Origin: Variovorax sp. 770b2
GTDB taxonomy: Bacteria; Pseudomonadota; Gammaproteobacteria; Burkholderiales; Burkholderiaceae_C
Assembly (NCBI RefSeq): GCF_900115685.1
Contig: NZ_FOXJ01000005.1
Location: forward strand, 193,594-257,593
Length of the DNA stretch: 64,000 nucleotides
Direction: 5' to 3'
Numbering within the stretch: the first letter of the stretch is position 1; each line of letters begins with the position of its first letter. Shown one piece after another: positions 16,817-25,730 of this stretch. The position numbers were made by a program, and so were the translations under genes. Under the pieces are notes generated by a model. The model was given only the letters and a program-made list of their open reading frames with translations, did no database searches and had not been told where the DNA came from.

Positions 16817-18309
16817 ATTTCTGGCAAGGACTCACGCAGCGCGCTCGCGCCGGATTCATCGGCGGGGCGCTGTTCATTCTGCTGGCCACCGCCGGGGTCG
16901 CATGGTGGGTATTCCACACCGAGTACCAGGCGCTGTTCACCGACCTGAAGCCGCAGGACGCCCAGGCCATGACGACGGAGCTGGAGCGCCTGAAGATTCC
17001 GTACCGCCTGGGCGACAGCGGCACCTCGATCCTGGTCGACAAGGCGACGGTGCACGCCACCCGCATCAAGCTGATGGGCAAGGAACTGCCGCTGCAGGGC
17101 GCGGTCGGCCTGGAGCTGTTCAACAACACCGACTTCGGCATGACCGAGTTCGCGCAGAAGATCAACTACCAGCGCGCGCTGCAGGGCGAACTCACCCGCA
17201 CAATCCAGTCGCTGTCGGAAGTGCGCGAAGTCCGCGTGCTGCTGGCGCTGCCCGAGCAGGGGCTGTTCAAGCAGGCGACCTCGAAGGCCAAGGCATCGAT
17301 CACCCTCACGATGCGCCAGGGCCAGGCCTTGCGCGCGGAGCAGGTGGTCGGCGTCCAGCGGCTGGTGGCGGCCGCCGTGCCCGGCATGGCGACACAGGAC
17401 GTCACGATCGTCGACGGCCACGGCGTCGCGCTGACGCGCCCGGAGGGCGGCAACGGCGAAGCCGAAATGAACGGCGCGCGGCTTGAACTCAAGCGCGATA
17501 CCGAAGCCTATCTCTCGCGCAAGGTCGCTGCGGTCCTGGACCGCAGCTTCGGCGCGGGGCAGGCCCTTGCCAGCGTCGACGTGACGCTGAACATGGACCA
17601 GATCCGCACCACGACCGAAGACGTGCTGCCCGCCGCATCGCGCTCCGGCCTGCAGGCCACGGGCGTGGTGGTGCGCGAGCGCGAAGTCCTGCGCGACAGC
17701 GGCTCGTCGCTCGACACCAAGGTGAGCGATGCCGGCAGCTCGCGCAATGGCAGTGCGCAGCGCGATGTCGAATACGCCGTCGGCCGTCGGGTCGAACAGG
17801 TGGTCAGCCAGCCCGGCTCGATCCGTCGCATCCAGGTGGTGGCGGTGGTGCGCAAGGCACTGGATGCAGCGCAAGAGGAACAGCTGCGCAAGGTCATCGC
17901 CGCAGCGGTGGGTGCCTCGATCGACCGCGGCGACGCGGTGGTCGTGCAGTCGCTCGTGGGGGCGGCGATTCAGGCGCCCGATGCGTCGACCGGCGCCGGG
18001 GGCAATGCCGAGGCCACGGCGGCCGAAGAGAGCGTTGCCACCCATCCGGTCGGCGCAGCGCTGTCCGACAAGGGCGTTCCTTCCCTGTTGCAGCTCCTGG
18101 TCGGCGGACTCCTGATCGCCGTCCTGGCCATGCTGCTCATCAGGGCTGGGCGTCGAGGGACGCCGCCGAATGGCGGGGATTCCGGTCGGGCGTCGCTCTC
18201 GGAAGCAGAGCGCGCCGCGGCCCTGCAAAGGGTGCGCGACTGGATGCGCGAACCCGGTGCCGGCCCCGCTGCCGCCGGCCCCGTGGGCGCGAGGGGGCGC
18301 AACGGATGA
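16813..18309 (+). CDS. fliF: MS-ring protein FliF (short C-terminus)
   Basis: This 498-residue FliF has an N-terminal membrane helix (about 17-37), ring-building motifs (HTEYQALFTDLKPQDAQAM, LPEQGLFKQ, ASITLTMRQGQ, DVTLNMDQIRTTTED) and a second helix near 423-443 (LLQLLVGGLLIAVLAMLLI). It is shorter than the usual 540-570 residues. The tail after the second helix is only about 55 residues, ending Gly/Ala/Arg-rich, though a weak dWl-like helix (LQRVRDWMREPG) in the FliG-binding position survives. This fits the unusual partner encoded next. Confidence 0.92.
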   Translation: MNFWQGLTQRARAGFIGGALFILLATAGVAWWVFHTEYQALFTDLKPQDAQAMTTELERLKIPYRLGDSGTSILVDKATVHATRIKLMGKELPLQGAVGLELFNNTDFGMTEFAQKINYQRALQGELTRTIQSLSEVREVRVLLALPEQGLFKQATSKAKASITLTMRQGQALRAEQVVGVQRLVAAAVPGMATQDVTIVDGHGVALTRPEGGNGEAEMNGARLELKRDTEAYLSRKVAAVLDRSFGAGQALASVDVTLNMDQIRTTTEDVLPAASRSGLQATGVVVREREVLRDSGSSLDTKVSDAGSSRNGSAQRDVEYAVGRRVEQVVSQPGSIRRIQVVAVVRKALDAAQEEQLRKVIAAAVGASIDRGDAVVVQSLVGAAIQAPDASTGAGGNAEATAAEESVATHPVGAALSDKGVPSLLQLLVGGLLIAVLAMLLIRAGRRGTPPNGGDSGRASLSEAERAAALQRVRDWMREPGAGPAAAGPVGARGRNG

Positions 18310-18986
18310 CGCCGGTGCCTCGTCCTTCCCAGGCATCGAACGCCGGCACCGGCGTGCCCGAGTCGCGCGGCGCCCGCCATGCGGCGCTGCTGTTGCACGC
18401 GATGTCCCCTCAGGACCGTTCATGGATGCTCGAGTCGCTGCCTGCGGCGGAGCGTGCGGGCCTGGTGCCGCTTCTGGCAGAGCTGGAGGCCCTGGGCATC
18501 GAAAGAGATCCCGCGCTGATCGACGACGCGACCGCCGGTGCGTCCTCCGCTGCAATGCCGGAGCAGGACTTTGCGGCGGTGGCTTTGCAACCGCGCTCCC
18601 CGCACCCCCTGCCCCCCGTATCGGACGAAGCCATGCTTCACGCGCTCGGCGACAGCCAGGTGCGTGAACTCGTCGCGTGCATGCGGACCGAGCCGGTGGG
18701 CTTGATCGCCGAGTGGCTGCGCCTTGCCGATTGGCCGTGGCGCGAGGACTTCCTCGCCGCGCTGGAGCTTGGCCAGCGGCGGCGCATCGAAGCCAGCCTG
18801 TCCACCACGGCGCCTGGATTGGAGACGCCGCCCGGCATGCGCGCGGCGCTGATCGCGGCGGTAGCGGCGCGGCTGCGGGAGCAGCCTGTCGCAGAAGCAC
18901 CTGCCGCGGCGCCGTGGCACCGCCTGACACGCTCGTTCAAGCAGGTCTTCCAAGGCGCATCGTCGCGCCGGAGCTGGAGCCGATGA
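18306..18986 (+). CDS. Divergent protein in the fliG position
   Basis: This 226-residue protein sits between fliF and fliH, exactly where the rotor protein FliG is expected, with four-base overlaps to both. Residues about 25-65 (RHAALLLHAMSPQDRSWMLE and the following Leu/Glu helices) resemble a FliG N-terminal helical domain. FliG is usually about 330 residues and has a middle EHPQ motif and a C-terminal charged torque helix. Neither is visible here. The C-terminus is Ala/Arg-rich. I read it as a much reduced or replaced FliG that could still cap the MS ring but probably cannot couple to stators. Another scaffold role is possible. Confidence 0.5.
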   Translation: MTPVPRPSQASNAGTGVPESRGARHAALLLHAMSPQDRSWMLESLPAAERAGLVPLLAELEALGIERDPALIDDATAGASSAAMPEQDFAAVALQPRSPHPLPPVSDEAMLHALGDSQVRELVACMRTEPVGLIAEWLRLADWPWREDFLAALELGQRRRIEASLSTTAPGLETPPGMRAALIAAVAARLREQPVAEAPAAAPWHRLTRSFKQVFQGASSRRSWSR

Positions 18987-19894
18987 GTTCCGGCTTGCCA
19001 CACCAGGGCGACGCCTCGGCGCCGGACGCCGAGGCGCGCGCGCAGGTGGTCGTGCTGCGCGATGTCGTCATGCAGGGGCAGGTGGCGCTGGCGCGTCCCC
19101 GCGGACGGGATGGCCAGCAAGTGCCGGCGCAGTCTTCTTCGCCCGGCCTGGTGTCGGTGCCATCGAGCCGGAATCCGGGGCCCGGCGCGTCGCTGCAGGG
19201 CATGCAAGCGCCCGCGCCGGCCGACTCGACCGGGAGCGCACCCGATGCCTGGGCCGACCTGGCCCGCGTGGAAGAAGAAGCCCGCCAGCGAGGCCACGAA
19301 GAGGGGTTTGCCAAAGGCAGCATCGAAGGGCGTGCGCGTGGCGACGAAGAGGCCAGGCAACTGGCCGCGCAGGCCGCCGAAAAGGCGGCCCGCGAACTCG
19401 AGGATCACGCCGAACGCATGACGCGGGAGCTCAAGCAGCAGGCCCAGGCCGGCTACCAGGCGCGTGTCCAGGTGCTGGATGGTCTGATTGCGACCCTGCC
19501 GCAGAAGGTCGATGCGCGGCTGGCCGCCGCGGAAGACGACATGCTCGCGCTGTGTTTCGAGGTCGTCTGCCGCACGCTGGGCGACAGCGTCGCGCGGCCC
19601 GAGGCAGTGCGCGCGCAGTTGGCGCAAGCGATGGACAGGCTGCGCAGCCGCAAGCTGGTGGCGATCCACATGCACCCCGACGACCTCGCGATGCTCCAGA
19701 ACGGCCAGAGCCTGTCGCAAGGCCTCCTGGGCGGGGCCGACATTCAATGGGTTGCCAGCGCCGACGTGGCGCTGGGTGGCTGCATCCTGCAATCACCCGA
19801 AGGCGGACTCGACGCCCGCTTCGAGACCCAGTTGGCCGCGTTGCGCGAGTTGCTGCTGCAAACCCGGGCCGCAGCCCGCACCGTGGAGGCATGA
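18983..19894 (+). CDS. fliH: Export ATPase regulator FliH
   Basis: This 303-residue protein has the FliH layout: a disordered Pro/Ser-rich N-terminal third, then EEEARQRGHEEGFAKGSIEG with Gly/Glu spacing typical of FliH, a long coiled coil (about 115-165), and the C-terminal domain with LCFEVVCRTLGD, VAIHMHPDDLAML and GGCILQSPEGGLDARFETQL. FliH holds the ATPase FliI and brings substrates to the gate. Its start overlaps the upstream stop. Confidence 0.9.
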   Translation: MSSGLPHQGDASAPDAEARAQVVVLRDVVMQGQVALARPRGRDGQQVPAQSSSPGLVSVPSSRNPGPGASLQGMQAPAPADSTGSAPDAWADLARVEEEARQRGHEEGFAKGSIEGRARGDEEARQLAAQAAEKAARELEDHAERMTRELKQQAQAGYQARVQVLDGLIATLPQKVDARLAAAEDDMLALCFEVVCRTLGDSVARPEAVRAQLAQAMDRLRSRKLVAIHMHPDDLAMLQNGQSLSQGLLGGADIQWVASADVALGGCILQSPEGGLDARFETQLAALRELLLQTRAAARTVEA

Positions 19895-19895
19895 G

Positions 19896-21311
19896 TTGGG
19901 CACGCTCGACGTCTACCGCGAGGCCGTGAAAGGCGCCGAACTGCACCGCCGTATCGGCTGGGTGAAGGAAATGCAGGGCCTCGCCATCGATGCGCTCGGC
20001 CCCGATGCCGCCGTGGGCGAACTCTGCCGCATCATGGTCAGGACGCAGGACCGTTTCGACGGCGCGGCAAGGGATGGCGACCTGAAGAGCCAGCCCGGCG
20101 TGCTCGCCGAAGTGGTGGGCCTCAAGCCCGGCCGCGTCACGCTGATGCCCTACGGATCGGTCGAAGGCATCGCCGTCGGCTGCGAAGTGCGGGCACTCGG
20201 CGCGGAGTCGCAGATCGGCGTGGGCCACAGCCTGCTGGGCCGCGTGGTCGACGGGTTCGGCGATCCGCTGGACGGCAGGCCCCGGCCACTGACGCAGGTG
20301 CGCAGGCCCCTGAAGGCCGTGCCCATCAACCCGATGCAGCGTCCGCCCATCGAGCGTGTTCTGGAGACCGGCATCCGCGCGATCGACGGCCTGCTCACGC
20401 TCGGGCAGGGCCAGCGCATCGGCATTTTCGCGGGCAGCGGCGTCGGAAAAAGCACCCTGCTCGGGTTGCTCGCGCGGCACGTCAAGACGCATGCCGATTC
20501 CGCCGCGCAGGCCAACATCAACGTGATCGCGCTCATCGGCGAGCGCGGCCGCGAGGTGCGCGAGTTCATCGAAAAGCAGCTCGGGCCCGAAGGGCTGGCG
20601 CGCTCGGTCGTGGTGGTCGCCACCTCCGACCAGCCCGCGCTGGCCCGCCTGCGCGCAGCCTATGCCGCGCTCGCCATCGCGGAGTTCTTTCGCGACGACG
20701 GCCACAACGTGCTGCTCACGATGGATTCGATCACCCGCTTTGCGATGGCGCGGCGCGAGGTCGGGCTCTCCGCCGGAGAGCCGCCGACGGCGCGCGGCTA
20801 TACGCCGTCGGTCTTTGCCGAGTTGCCCGAGCTTTGCGAGCGCTGCGGTACGGCACCGGGCGGCGGCTCGATCACCGCACTGCTCACCGTGCTGGTCGAA
20901 GGCGACGACCTCAACGAGCCCGTGTCGGACGCATTGCGCGCCATCCTCGACGGGCACGTCGTGCTGTCGCGGCACCTGGCGCACCGGGGACACTACCCGG
21001 CCATCGACGTGCTCAAGAGCGTGAGCCGGCTGATGCCCGAACTGGCCGACAAGGAGCAGCGTGCGCTGGCGGTGTCGGCGGTGCAGCAGCTGGCCGTGCT
21101 GGAACGCAACCGGCAGATGATCGACATCGGCGCCTACGAGAAGGGCGCGAGTCCCGAGCTGGACCGGGCCATCGAGCTCGAGCCCGGGCTGCAGGCGTGG
21201 CTTCGGCAGAACACGGGGGGCGTCTCGCGCGCAGAGGCCATTCAGGGGCTGCGCGACGTGCTCGCGCCGGCACCCGCACCCGCCACCGCATCCACCGGAC
21301 GCAAGCCATGA
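19896..21311 (+). CDS. fliI: Flagellar-type export ATPase FliI (TTG start)
   Basis: This 471-residue F1-like ATPase energises substrate release and unfolding. The Walker A loop is A179-GSGVGKST, followed by GERGREVREFIEKQLG, a Walker B region LLTMDSITRFAMARRE and GEPPTARGYTPSVFAELPEL. Between the FliH stop (19892-19894) and the conserved N-terminus (GTLDVYREAVKGAELHRRIG) no ATG or GTG is in frame, so a TTG at 19896 is the best start. The first in-frame ATG would remove about 25 conserved residues. Confidence 0.95.
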   Translation: MGTLDVYREAVKGAELHRRIGWVKEMQGLAIDALGPDAAVGELCRIMVRTQDRFDGAARDGDLKSQPGVLAEVVGLKPGRVTLMPYGSVEGIAVGCEVRALGAESQIGVGHSLLGRVVDGFGDPLDGRPRPLTQVRRPLKAVPINPMQRPPIERVLETGIRAIDGLLTLGQGQRIGIFAGSGVGKSTLLGLLARHVKTHADSAAQANINVIALIGERGREVREFIEKQLGPEGLARSVVVVATSDQPALARLRAAYAALAIAEFFRDDGHNVLLTMDSITRFAMARREVGLSAGEPPTARGYTPSVFAELPELCERCGTAPGGGSITALLTVLVEGDDLNEPVSDALRAILDGHVVLSRHLAHRGHYPAIDVLKSVSRLMPELADKEQRALAVSAVQQLAVLERNRQMIDIGAYEKGASPELDRAIELEPGLQAWLRQNTGGVSRAEAIQGLRDVLAPAPAPATASTGRKP

Positions 21312-21823
21312 ACACCACGTCCACCAAGGCTCCCGCGCCCACGCGAGATGTCGATGTGCGCGGCTTCGTCTACGCGCTCGAGCCGGTGCGCCAGCGGCAG
21401 CAGTGGCGCATGGACAAGCTCATGGCGTCGCTCGCGCGTGCGCAACAGGCCCTCGCCGAAACGCAAGCCCGCATGAACGAAGTGCAGGCGATGCACGACG
21501 AACAGGCAAGCAAGGCCGGACAGGCACTGGTGCAGCGCATGGACCCCGGCGCCCACAGGGCTGCGCTCGGTTTTCTGACGCATCTGCGCGATCAATGGCG
21601 GGCGCTGGATGCGAAGCGCAAGGAACAACTGGCCGACAGAGACCAGCTGCGCAAGGACTGCATGGCGCTGCAACTGCGCCTGGACGGAATGACCCAGCAC
21701 AAGGAGGACGCCTTGACGCAATACGCCGACGAAGTCCGCCAGCGCAACAGCAACGAGCAGGACCGCGACTGGCTCGCGCGCTCAGCCGGCGCGCGCGGCC
21801 GCAACGTGGGGCCGTCGCAATGA
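21308..21823 (+). CDS. fliJ: Export chaperone/coiled-coil protein FliJ
   Basis: This 171-residue protein is nearly all charged helix and coiled coil (RQRQQWRMDKLMASLARAQQ, RNSNEQDRDWLARSAG). FliJ is the F1-gamma-like stalk that connects FliI with FlhA. Position directly after fliI, with four-base overlaps on both sides, and length support the call more than sequence does. Confidence 0.8.
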   Translation: MNTTSTKAPAPTRDVDVRGFVYALEPVRQRQQWRMDKLMASLARAQQALAETQARMNEVQAMHDEQASKAGQALVQRMDPGAHRAALGFLTHLRDQWRALDAKRKEQLADRDQLRKDCMALQLRLDGMTQHKEDALTQYADEVRQRNSNEQDRDWLARSAGARGRNVGPSQ

Positions 21824-22698
21824 GCACCAGCCACGCATCGGCCGCCGCGCGCCATGCAGCCGCCGTGTCTGCGCGGCAGGGCTCGCCTGCGAGCCAGGGC
21901 GACACCGTGCAGCAGCAGGCTGCCTGGCAGCGCGAGATGGAGCGGGCGCAAATGGCGAACTGGTTCAAGCCCCCGCTCGCCGCGGACAAGAGCAGCGCTG
22001 CCGCGTCGTCGGGTCGCGCGCCCGAAGCCCCGGCCCGCACCGAACGGCTCGGTGCGGCGCTGGCGCAAGTCCCGGCTGCGATCACGGGCAGCAATCCGGC
22101 CGCCGCCGCCTCCGAACTGGCCATGCCTTTGGAGCCGCTCGTGGCAAGCCCGCGAATCGGCGTGGCCGATGTCTTCGGAGGTGCCGCGCGAGCGCCGCAC
22201 GCAGCCGTACGGTTCTTCGCGGAGATGCGCCCCGCGGTCGCCGCAGAAGCGCCTGCGGAAACCAGGCCGCTGGCCGATGTGCAACTGCACCGCGGCGCAA
22301 GCGTGCTCCCGACATCGGACAAGTCCGTGGACGACAGCGCGCCGGACGCACAAGCCGAAGCCGTTGCTGAATCGCGGACACAGTCGTCGTCCACGCCCGA
22401 TGCCCAGGCACCCGTGCGGTTGCACGAGGAGTCCATGCCCGAAGGCCAGGCCGTGTGGATCGCCATGCGCGCGGATGACGATGCGCTAGCGGCCATGCTG
22501 CCCCGCATCGTGGCGGACCTTCAGCGCGGCGTGCAGGACCGCGGCCAGCGCCTGCATCAAGTCGTGTGCAACGGGCGCCTCGTGTGGCGCGCGGATGCCG
22601 GGGCGCCTGCGGCCGGCGACATATCCATTCCGGGCGGCGCGAGCGCCGCCCAACCACGGTCGATTCATTTCATTCAAAGGGGGCGTGATGGCAATTGA
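21820..22698 (+). CDS. fliK: Probable hook-length control protein FliK
   Basis: This 292-residue protein is Ala/Pro/Ser-rich and probably largely disordered up to about residue 200. A short ordered C-terminal part follows (VWIAMRADDDALAAMLPRIV, then LHQVVCNGRLVWRAD). FliK is poorly conserved and is mostly recognised by composition and place. Its position between fliJ and flgD is the classical one. The C-terminal domain is shorter than in standard FliK, so the function is inferred. Confidence 0.6.
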   Translation: MSTSHASAAARHAAAVSARQGSPASQGDTVQQQAAWQREMERAQMANWFKPPLAADKSSAAASSGRAPEAPARTERLGAALAQVPAAITGSNPAAAASELAMPLEPLVASPRIGVADVFGGAARAPHAAVRFFAEMRPAVAAEAPAETRPLADVQLHRGASVLPTSDKSVDDSAPDAQAEAVAESRTQSSSTPDAQAPVRLHEESMPEGQAVWIAMRADDDALAAMLPRIVADLQRGVQDRGQRLHQVVCNGRLVWRADAGAPAAGDISIPGGASAAQPRSIHFIQRGRDGN

Positions 22699-23089
22699 TG
22701 CAATAGGCAGTGCGGGTACCACCAACCTGCAGGCCAACAGCCTGGGCATGGAGGACTTCCTCAAGATCCTCTTGACCCAGCTGACCTACCAGGACCCGCT
22801 CAAGCCCATGGACAACCAGCAGTTCATGGCGCAGATGGCCCAGTTCACGAGCCTGGAGCAGACCCAGCAGCTGAACAACAAGATCGCCACGCTGATCACC
22901 AACCAGGCCGCGCTGCAATCGGTGGGCCTCATCGGCAAGACGGTCGACATCACGACCGCGAGCGGCGCCGTTACCGGCACTGTGAGCGCGCTTTCGCTTT
23001 CGGGCGATTCGCCGCTCCTCACGGTGCGCACCACGGCGGGCGCCACGCTGACCAACATCTCGCTCAGCCAACTGGTGTCGGTGCGATGA
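22688..23089 (+). CDS. flgD: Hook-cap protein FlgD
   Basis: This 133-residue FlgD has the defining motif MEDFLKILLTQLTYQDPLKP-MDNQQF and FTSLEQTQQLNNKI, then a short Ig/tudor-like tail (SVGLIGKTVDI). FlgD caps the growing hook. It is short (many FlgD exceed 210 residues), with a minimal C-terminal domain. The ATG at 22688 overlaps the end of fliK by 11 bases. Confidence 0.93.
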   Translation: MAIDAIGSAGTTNLQANSLGMEDFLKILLTQLTYQDPLKPMDNQQFMAQMAQFTSLEQTQQLNNKIATLITNQAALQSVGLIGKTVDITTASGAVTGTVSALSLSGDSPLLTVRTTAGATLTNISLSQLVSVR

Positions 23090-23131
23090 CTGCCGCGCGG
23101 CCCGCCCTGAAATCGCAAGAAAGGATGTCCC

Positions 23132-24322
23132 ATGCTTGAGTCCATCTACGTCGGCATGACCGGGTTGCTCGGCTACTCGCGCGGCCTGCGCGTGATTGCC
23201 AACAACACCGCCAACATCAACACGCCGGGCTTCAAGAGCTCGAGCCTGCAGTTCGCGGACATGTTCTACACCGGCGGCAACCTGAGCGGCGGCAACGCAA
23301 GCCAGAACTACGATCAGGTCGGCTTCGGCCTCAACACCACCGGCACCGCGATGTCGTTCAAGCAGGGCGAACTGCGCCAGACCGGCAACGACCTGGACAT
23401 GGCGGTCGACGGACAGGGCCTGTTCGTGCTGCAGGACGCGGAAGGCAAGACCACCTACACCCGCGCCGGCCAGTTCAAGTTCGACGACAACGGCGTGCTG
23501 GTGAGCCGCAGCGGCGGCGAGAAGGTCATGGGCATGGACGACAGCGGGAACTTGGTCGAGATCACCCTTGCCGGGCAGATGCAGAACGAAGGCAAGCCTA
23601 CGTCGAAGCTCAAGTTTTCGGGCAACCTGTCGAACACGGACACCGTCATCCCGGCCGTGGGCAATGTTCAGGTGGTCGACGCGGGAGGGATTGCGCATAC
23701 GTTGAGCGTGAAGTTCACCGTCACCAGTGCGACGACCGCCGGGACCACGGTCAAGGTCGAATTGATGGACGGCACCGCCGTCGTTGGAAGCGGAGTGATG
23801 GTCTTCATCGATGGCAAGCCGACGCCACAGACCAGCCTGGTGAACATGACATACGTGCCCGCCGGCCAGCCGCCCATGGCGTTGACGCTGGATTTCAGCG
23901 CCGACGTGAGGCTTTTCGCTGGTCCTACAACCCTCAAGATGGACAGCCAGGACGGCGTGGGCCCAGGCACCCTCAGCGGCACGGCCTTCGACGGCAACGG
24001 CGTGCTCCGCATAACCTACTCGAACGGCCAGACCACCAAGGGTGCGCGCCTCGCGCTCGCGCGTTTCGACTCGCCCGACGCCGTGGGCGCGGTGGGCAAC
24101 AACCAGTTCGAGATCCTGAACAAGAACGCATGGCACTTCGGCTCGGCCGGCGAAGGCGCGTTCGGCACCGTGCGCGCGGGCCAGATCGAGATTTCCAATG
24201 TCGACCTGTCGCAGGAGTTCAGCGACCTGGTGATCATGCAGCGCGGCTACCAGGCCAGCTCGCAGGTGATCTCCACCGCCAACGACATGCTGCAGGAACT
24301 GTTCTCGATGAAGAGCAAATGA
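23132..24322 (+). CDS. flgE: Flagellar hook protein FlgE
   Basis: This 396-residue hook protein has the axial N-terminus (YVGMTGLLGYSRGLRVIANN, then NTANINTPGFKSS), the FlgE/F/G domain (DLDMAVDGQGLFVL), a variable surface domain (about 170-300) and the C-terminal EISNVDLSQEFSDLVIMQRG helix. Presence of FlgD and FlgE together with FliK and an intact FlhB indicates that a rod-hook channel can still be built. It is followed within four bases by the FliM-like gene. Confidence 0.94.
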   Translation: MLESIYVGMTGLLGYSRGLRVIANNTANINTPGFKSSSLQFADMFYTGGNLSGGNASQNYDQVGFGLNTTGTAMSFKQGELRQTGNDLDMAVDGQGLFVLQDAEGKTTYTRAGQFKFDDNGVLVSRSGGEKVMGMDDSGNLVEITLAGQMQNEGKPTSKLKFSGNLSNTDTVIPAVGNVQVVDAGGIAHTLSVKFTVTSATTAGTTVKVELMDGTAVVGSGVMVFIDGKPTPQTSLVNMTYVPAGQPPMALTLDFSADVRLFAGPTTLKMDSQDGVGPGTLSGTAFDGNGVLRITYSNGQTTKGARLALARFDSPDAVGAVGNNQFEILNKNAWHFGSAGEGAFGTVRAGQIEISNVDLSQEFSDLVIMQRGYQASSQVISTANDMLQELFSMKSK

Positions 24323-25278
24323 ACGCCTTGTCTGCCCGCGGTGCCGCGTCCTCTGCGCTGCTCGATCCCGCCGAATCGGTGCTCAAGGCTCGACCCTTGC
24401 GCAGCTGGGAAGCCGCGCAGAAAGAGGCCGTGCGCGTGCTCTTCGCCGGCCTGCACCGCGACTGGAGCGCGGAATGGGTTCCCGTGCGTGAAACGGTATC
24501 CATGCTGGCCGATGTCGAAGTCGTCGAGCCCGAAGGCACCCTGGTGCTGGCGGGGGACGAAGTCGCCAGCTGGTCCTTTGCCGAAGCGCCGCGGCGTGCC
24601 GGCGCGTCGCTGCCGGATTCGCTGCCGCGCAGCGCCCGGGACGCTTCCCAGGCGGCCCTTCAGGCGCTGGCGGACCGCATGTTCGCCTTCGACCTGGCCA
24701 CCTCCGCCACCGCGCCTGTCGCACCGGCGGTCGCGCCTGCCGTGGTGCGCGCCGCATGGGCAGATTGGCTGCAGCGCCTTGGCAAATTGCTCGGAGGCTT
24801 CGCGCTCCAGATGCAGCCGCCGAAAGGCGCGCCGGGAACGAGCGTTCCTTCGGACCCCTGGTCCGGCGTTCTCTGCGTGCGCTGGAACTGGTGCGGCGGC
24901 GTCTGGAGCCTCGGGCTGCCGCATGCCGTGGTGACGGCCCTTCTGGGCAGCCAGGCGACGAAAAAAGCCGTTCCAGCCGCACCCGCGCAGAGGCTGCCGA
25001 AGGCGCGGCTGGACCAAGCCCTGGCCGGCGAGCGCGTGGCGCTGCGCGTCATGCTCGACGGCGTCGAACTGAACCTGGGCCAGCTCCAGGAGCTGCGCCT
25101 GGACGACGTGATTCCACTGCAACACCTGCTCGATGCACCGGCGCTGGTCATCGGCACGGACGGCACGCCCGTGTGCCGCGGCTGGTTGGGGCAAAGCGAT
25201 GGCCGCATTGCCATCGAACTGGCCGTGCAGGCAACCCCCAACCCGAACACTCACCCATTGAAGGAAAAAACGCCATGA
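24319..25278 (+). CDS. fliM: FliM/SctQ-like C-ring protein with C-terminal SpoA domain
   Basis: This 319-residue protein lies in the fliM position before fliN. The C-terminal part (about 235-305; ERVALRVMLDGVELNLGQLQ ... LDDVIPLQHLLDAPALVIG) is a SpoA domain. The N-terminal CheY-binding motif of FliM (LSQxEIDALL) is absent, and I do not see the CheC-like middle domain with its GG pair. The middle (about 165-215) instead looks like a degenerate second SpoA-type segment, as in SctQ/HrcQ of injectisomes. So the C-ring here resembles a secretion sorting platform more than a switchable rotor. The symbol is given by position. Confidence 0.6.
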   Translation: MNALSARGAASSALLDPAESVLKARPLRSWEAAQKEAVRVLFAGLHRDWSAEWVPVRETVSMLADVEVVEPEGTLVLAGDEVASWSFAEAPRRAGASLPDSLPRSARDASQAALQALADRMFAFDLATSATAPVAPAVAPAVVRAAWADWLQRLGKLLGGFALQMQPPKGAPGTSVPSDPWSGVLCVRWNWCGGVWSLGLPHAVVTALLGSQATKKAVPAAPAQRLPKARLDQALAGERVALRVMLDGVELNLGQLQELRLDDVIPLQHLLDAPALVIGTDGTPVCRGWLGQSDGRIAIELAVQATPNPNTHPLKEKTP

Positions 25279-25727
25279 CGAAAGCCCTGGAAGGAATCGT
25301 TGCCGACAACCGTACCGGCGCGGCCAACACCGCAGCCGAGGGGCGCGGCGAGCTTCGAGCGCGCCCCCAGCAGGCCAGCGGCCTGCCCACCGCGCAGATC
25401 ATCGCGTTGCCCGACCTGCATGCCGACGCCGATGGCGGCACCGCGAACCGTGCGGCCGATGCGCCGATCCTGAAAGACTGGAACCCGCTGCACCAGATCA
25501 AGGCCAAGCTGCAGGTGTGCGTCGGCGAAGCCACGATTTCAGTCGGCGAGCTGCTGAGCGCCAGGGAGCACCAGGTGCTGCGCCTGGACCGCGGATTCGA
25601 CCAGCCGGTCGACCTCACCATCGAAGGCAAGGTGGTGGCACGCGGCCAGCTGGTGGCGGTCGATGGCCACTTTGCGGTTCGCATCACCGAACTGCCTGTT
25701 GCCCTGGGCCTGGCTTCGGGATCCTGA
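25275..25727 (+). CDS. fliN: C-ring protein FliN
   Basis: This 150-residue protein has a disordered N-terminal half and one SpoA domain (about 75-140) with IKAKLQVCVGEATISVGELL, LRLDRGFDQPVDLTIEGKVV and GQLVAVDGHFAVRITEL. FliN binds FliH and delivers the ATPase complex. It overlaps the FliM-like gene by four bases. Confidence 0.92.
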   Translation: MTKALEGIVADNRTGAANTAAEGRGELRARPQQASGLPTAQIIALPDLHADADGGTANRAADAPILKDWNPLHQIKAKLQVCVGEATISVGELLSAREHQVLRLDRGFDQPVDLTIEGKVVARGQLVAVDGHFAVRITELPVALGLASGS

Positions 25728-25730
25728 CGG

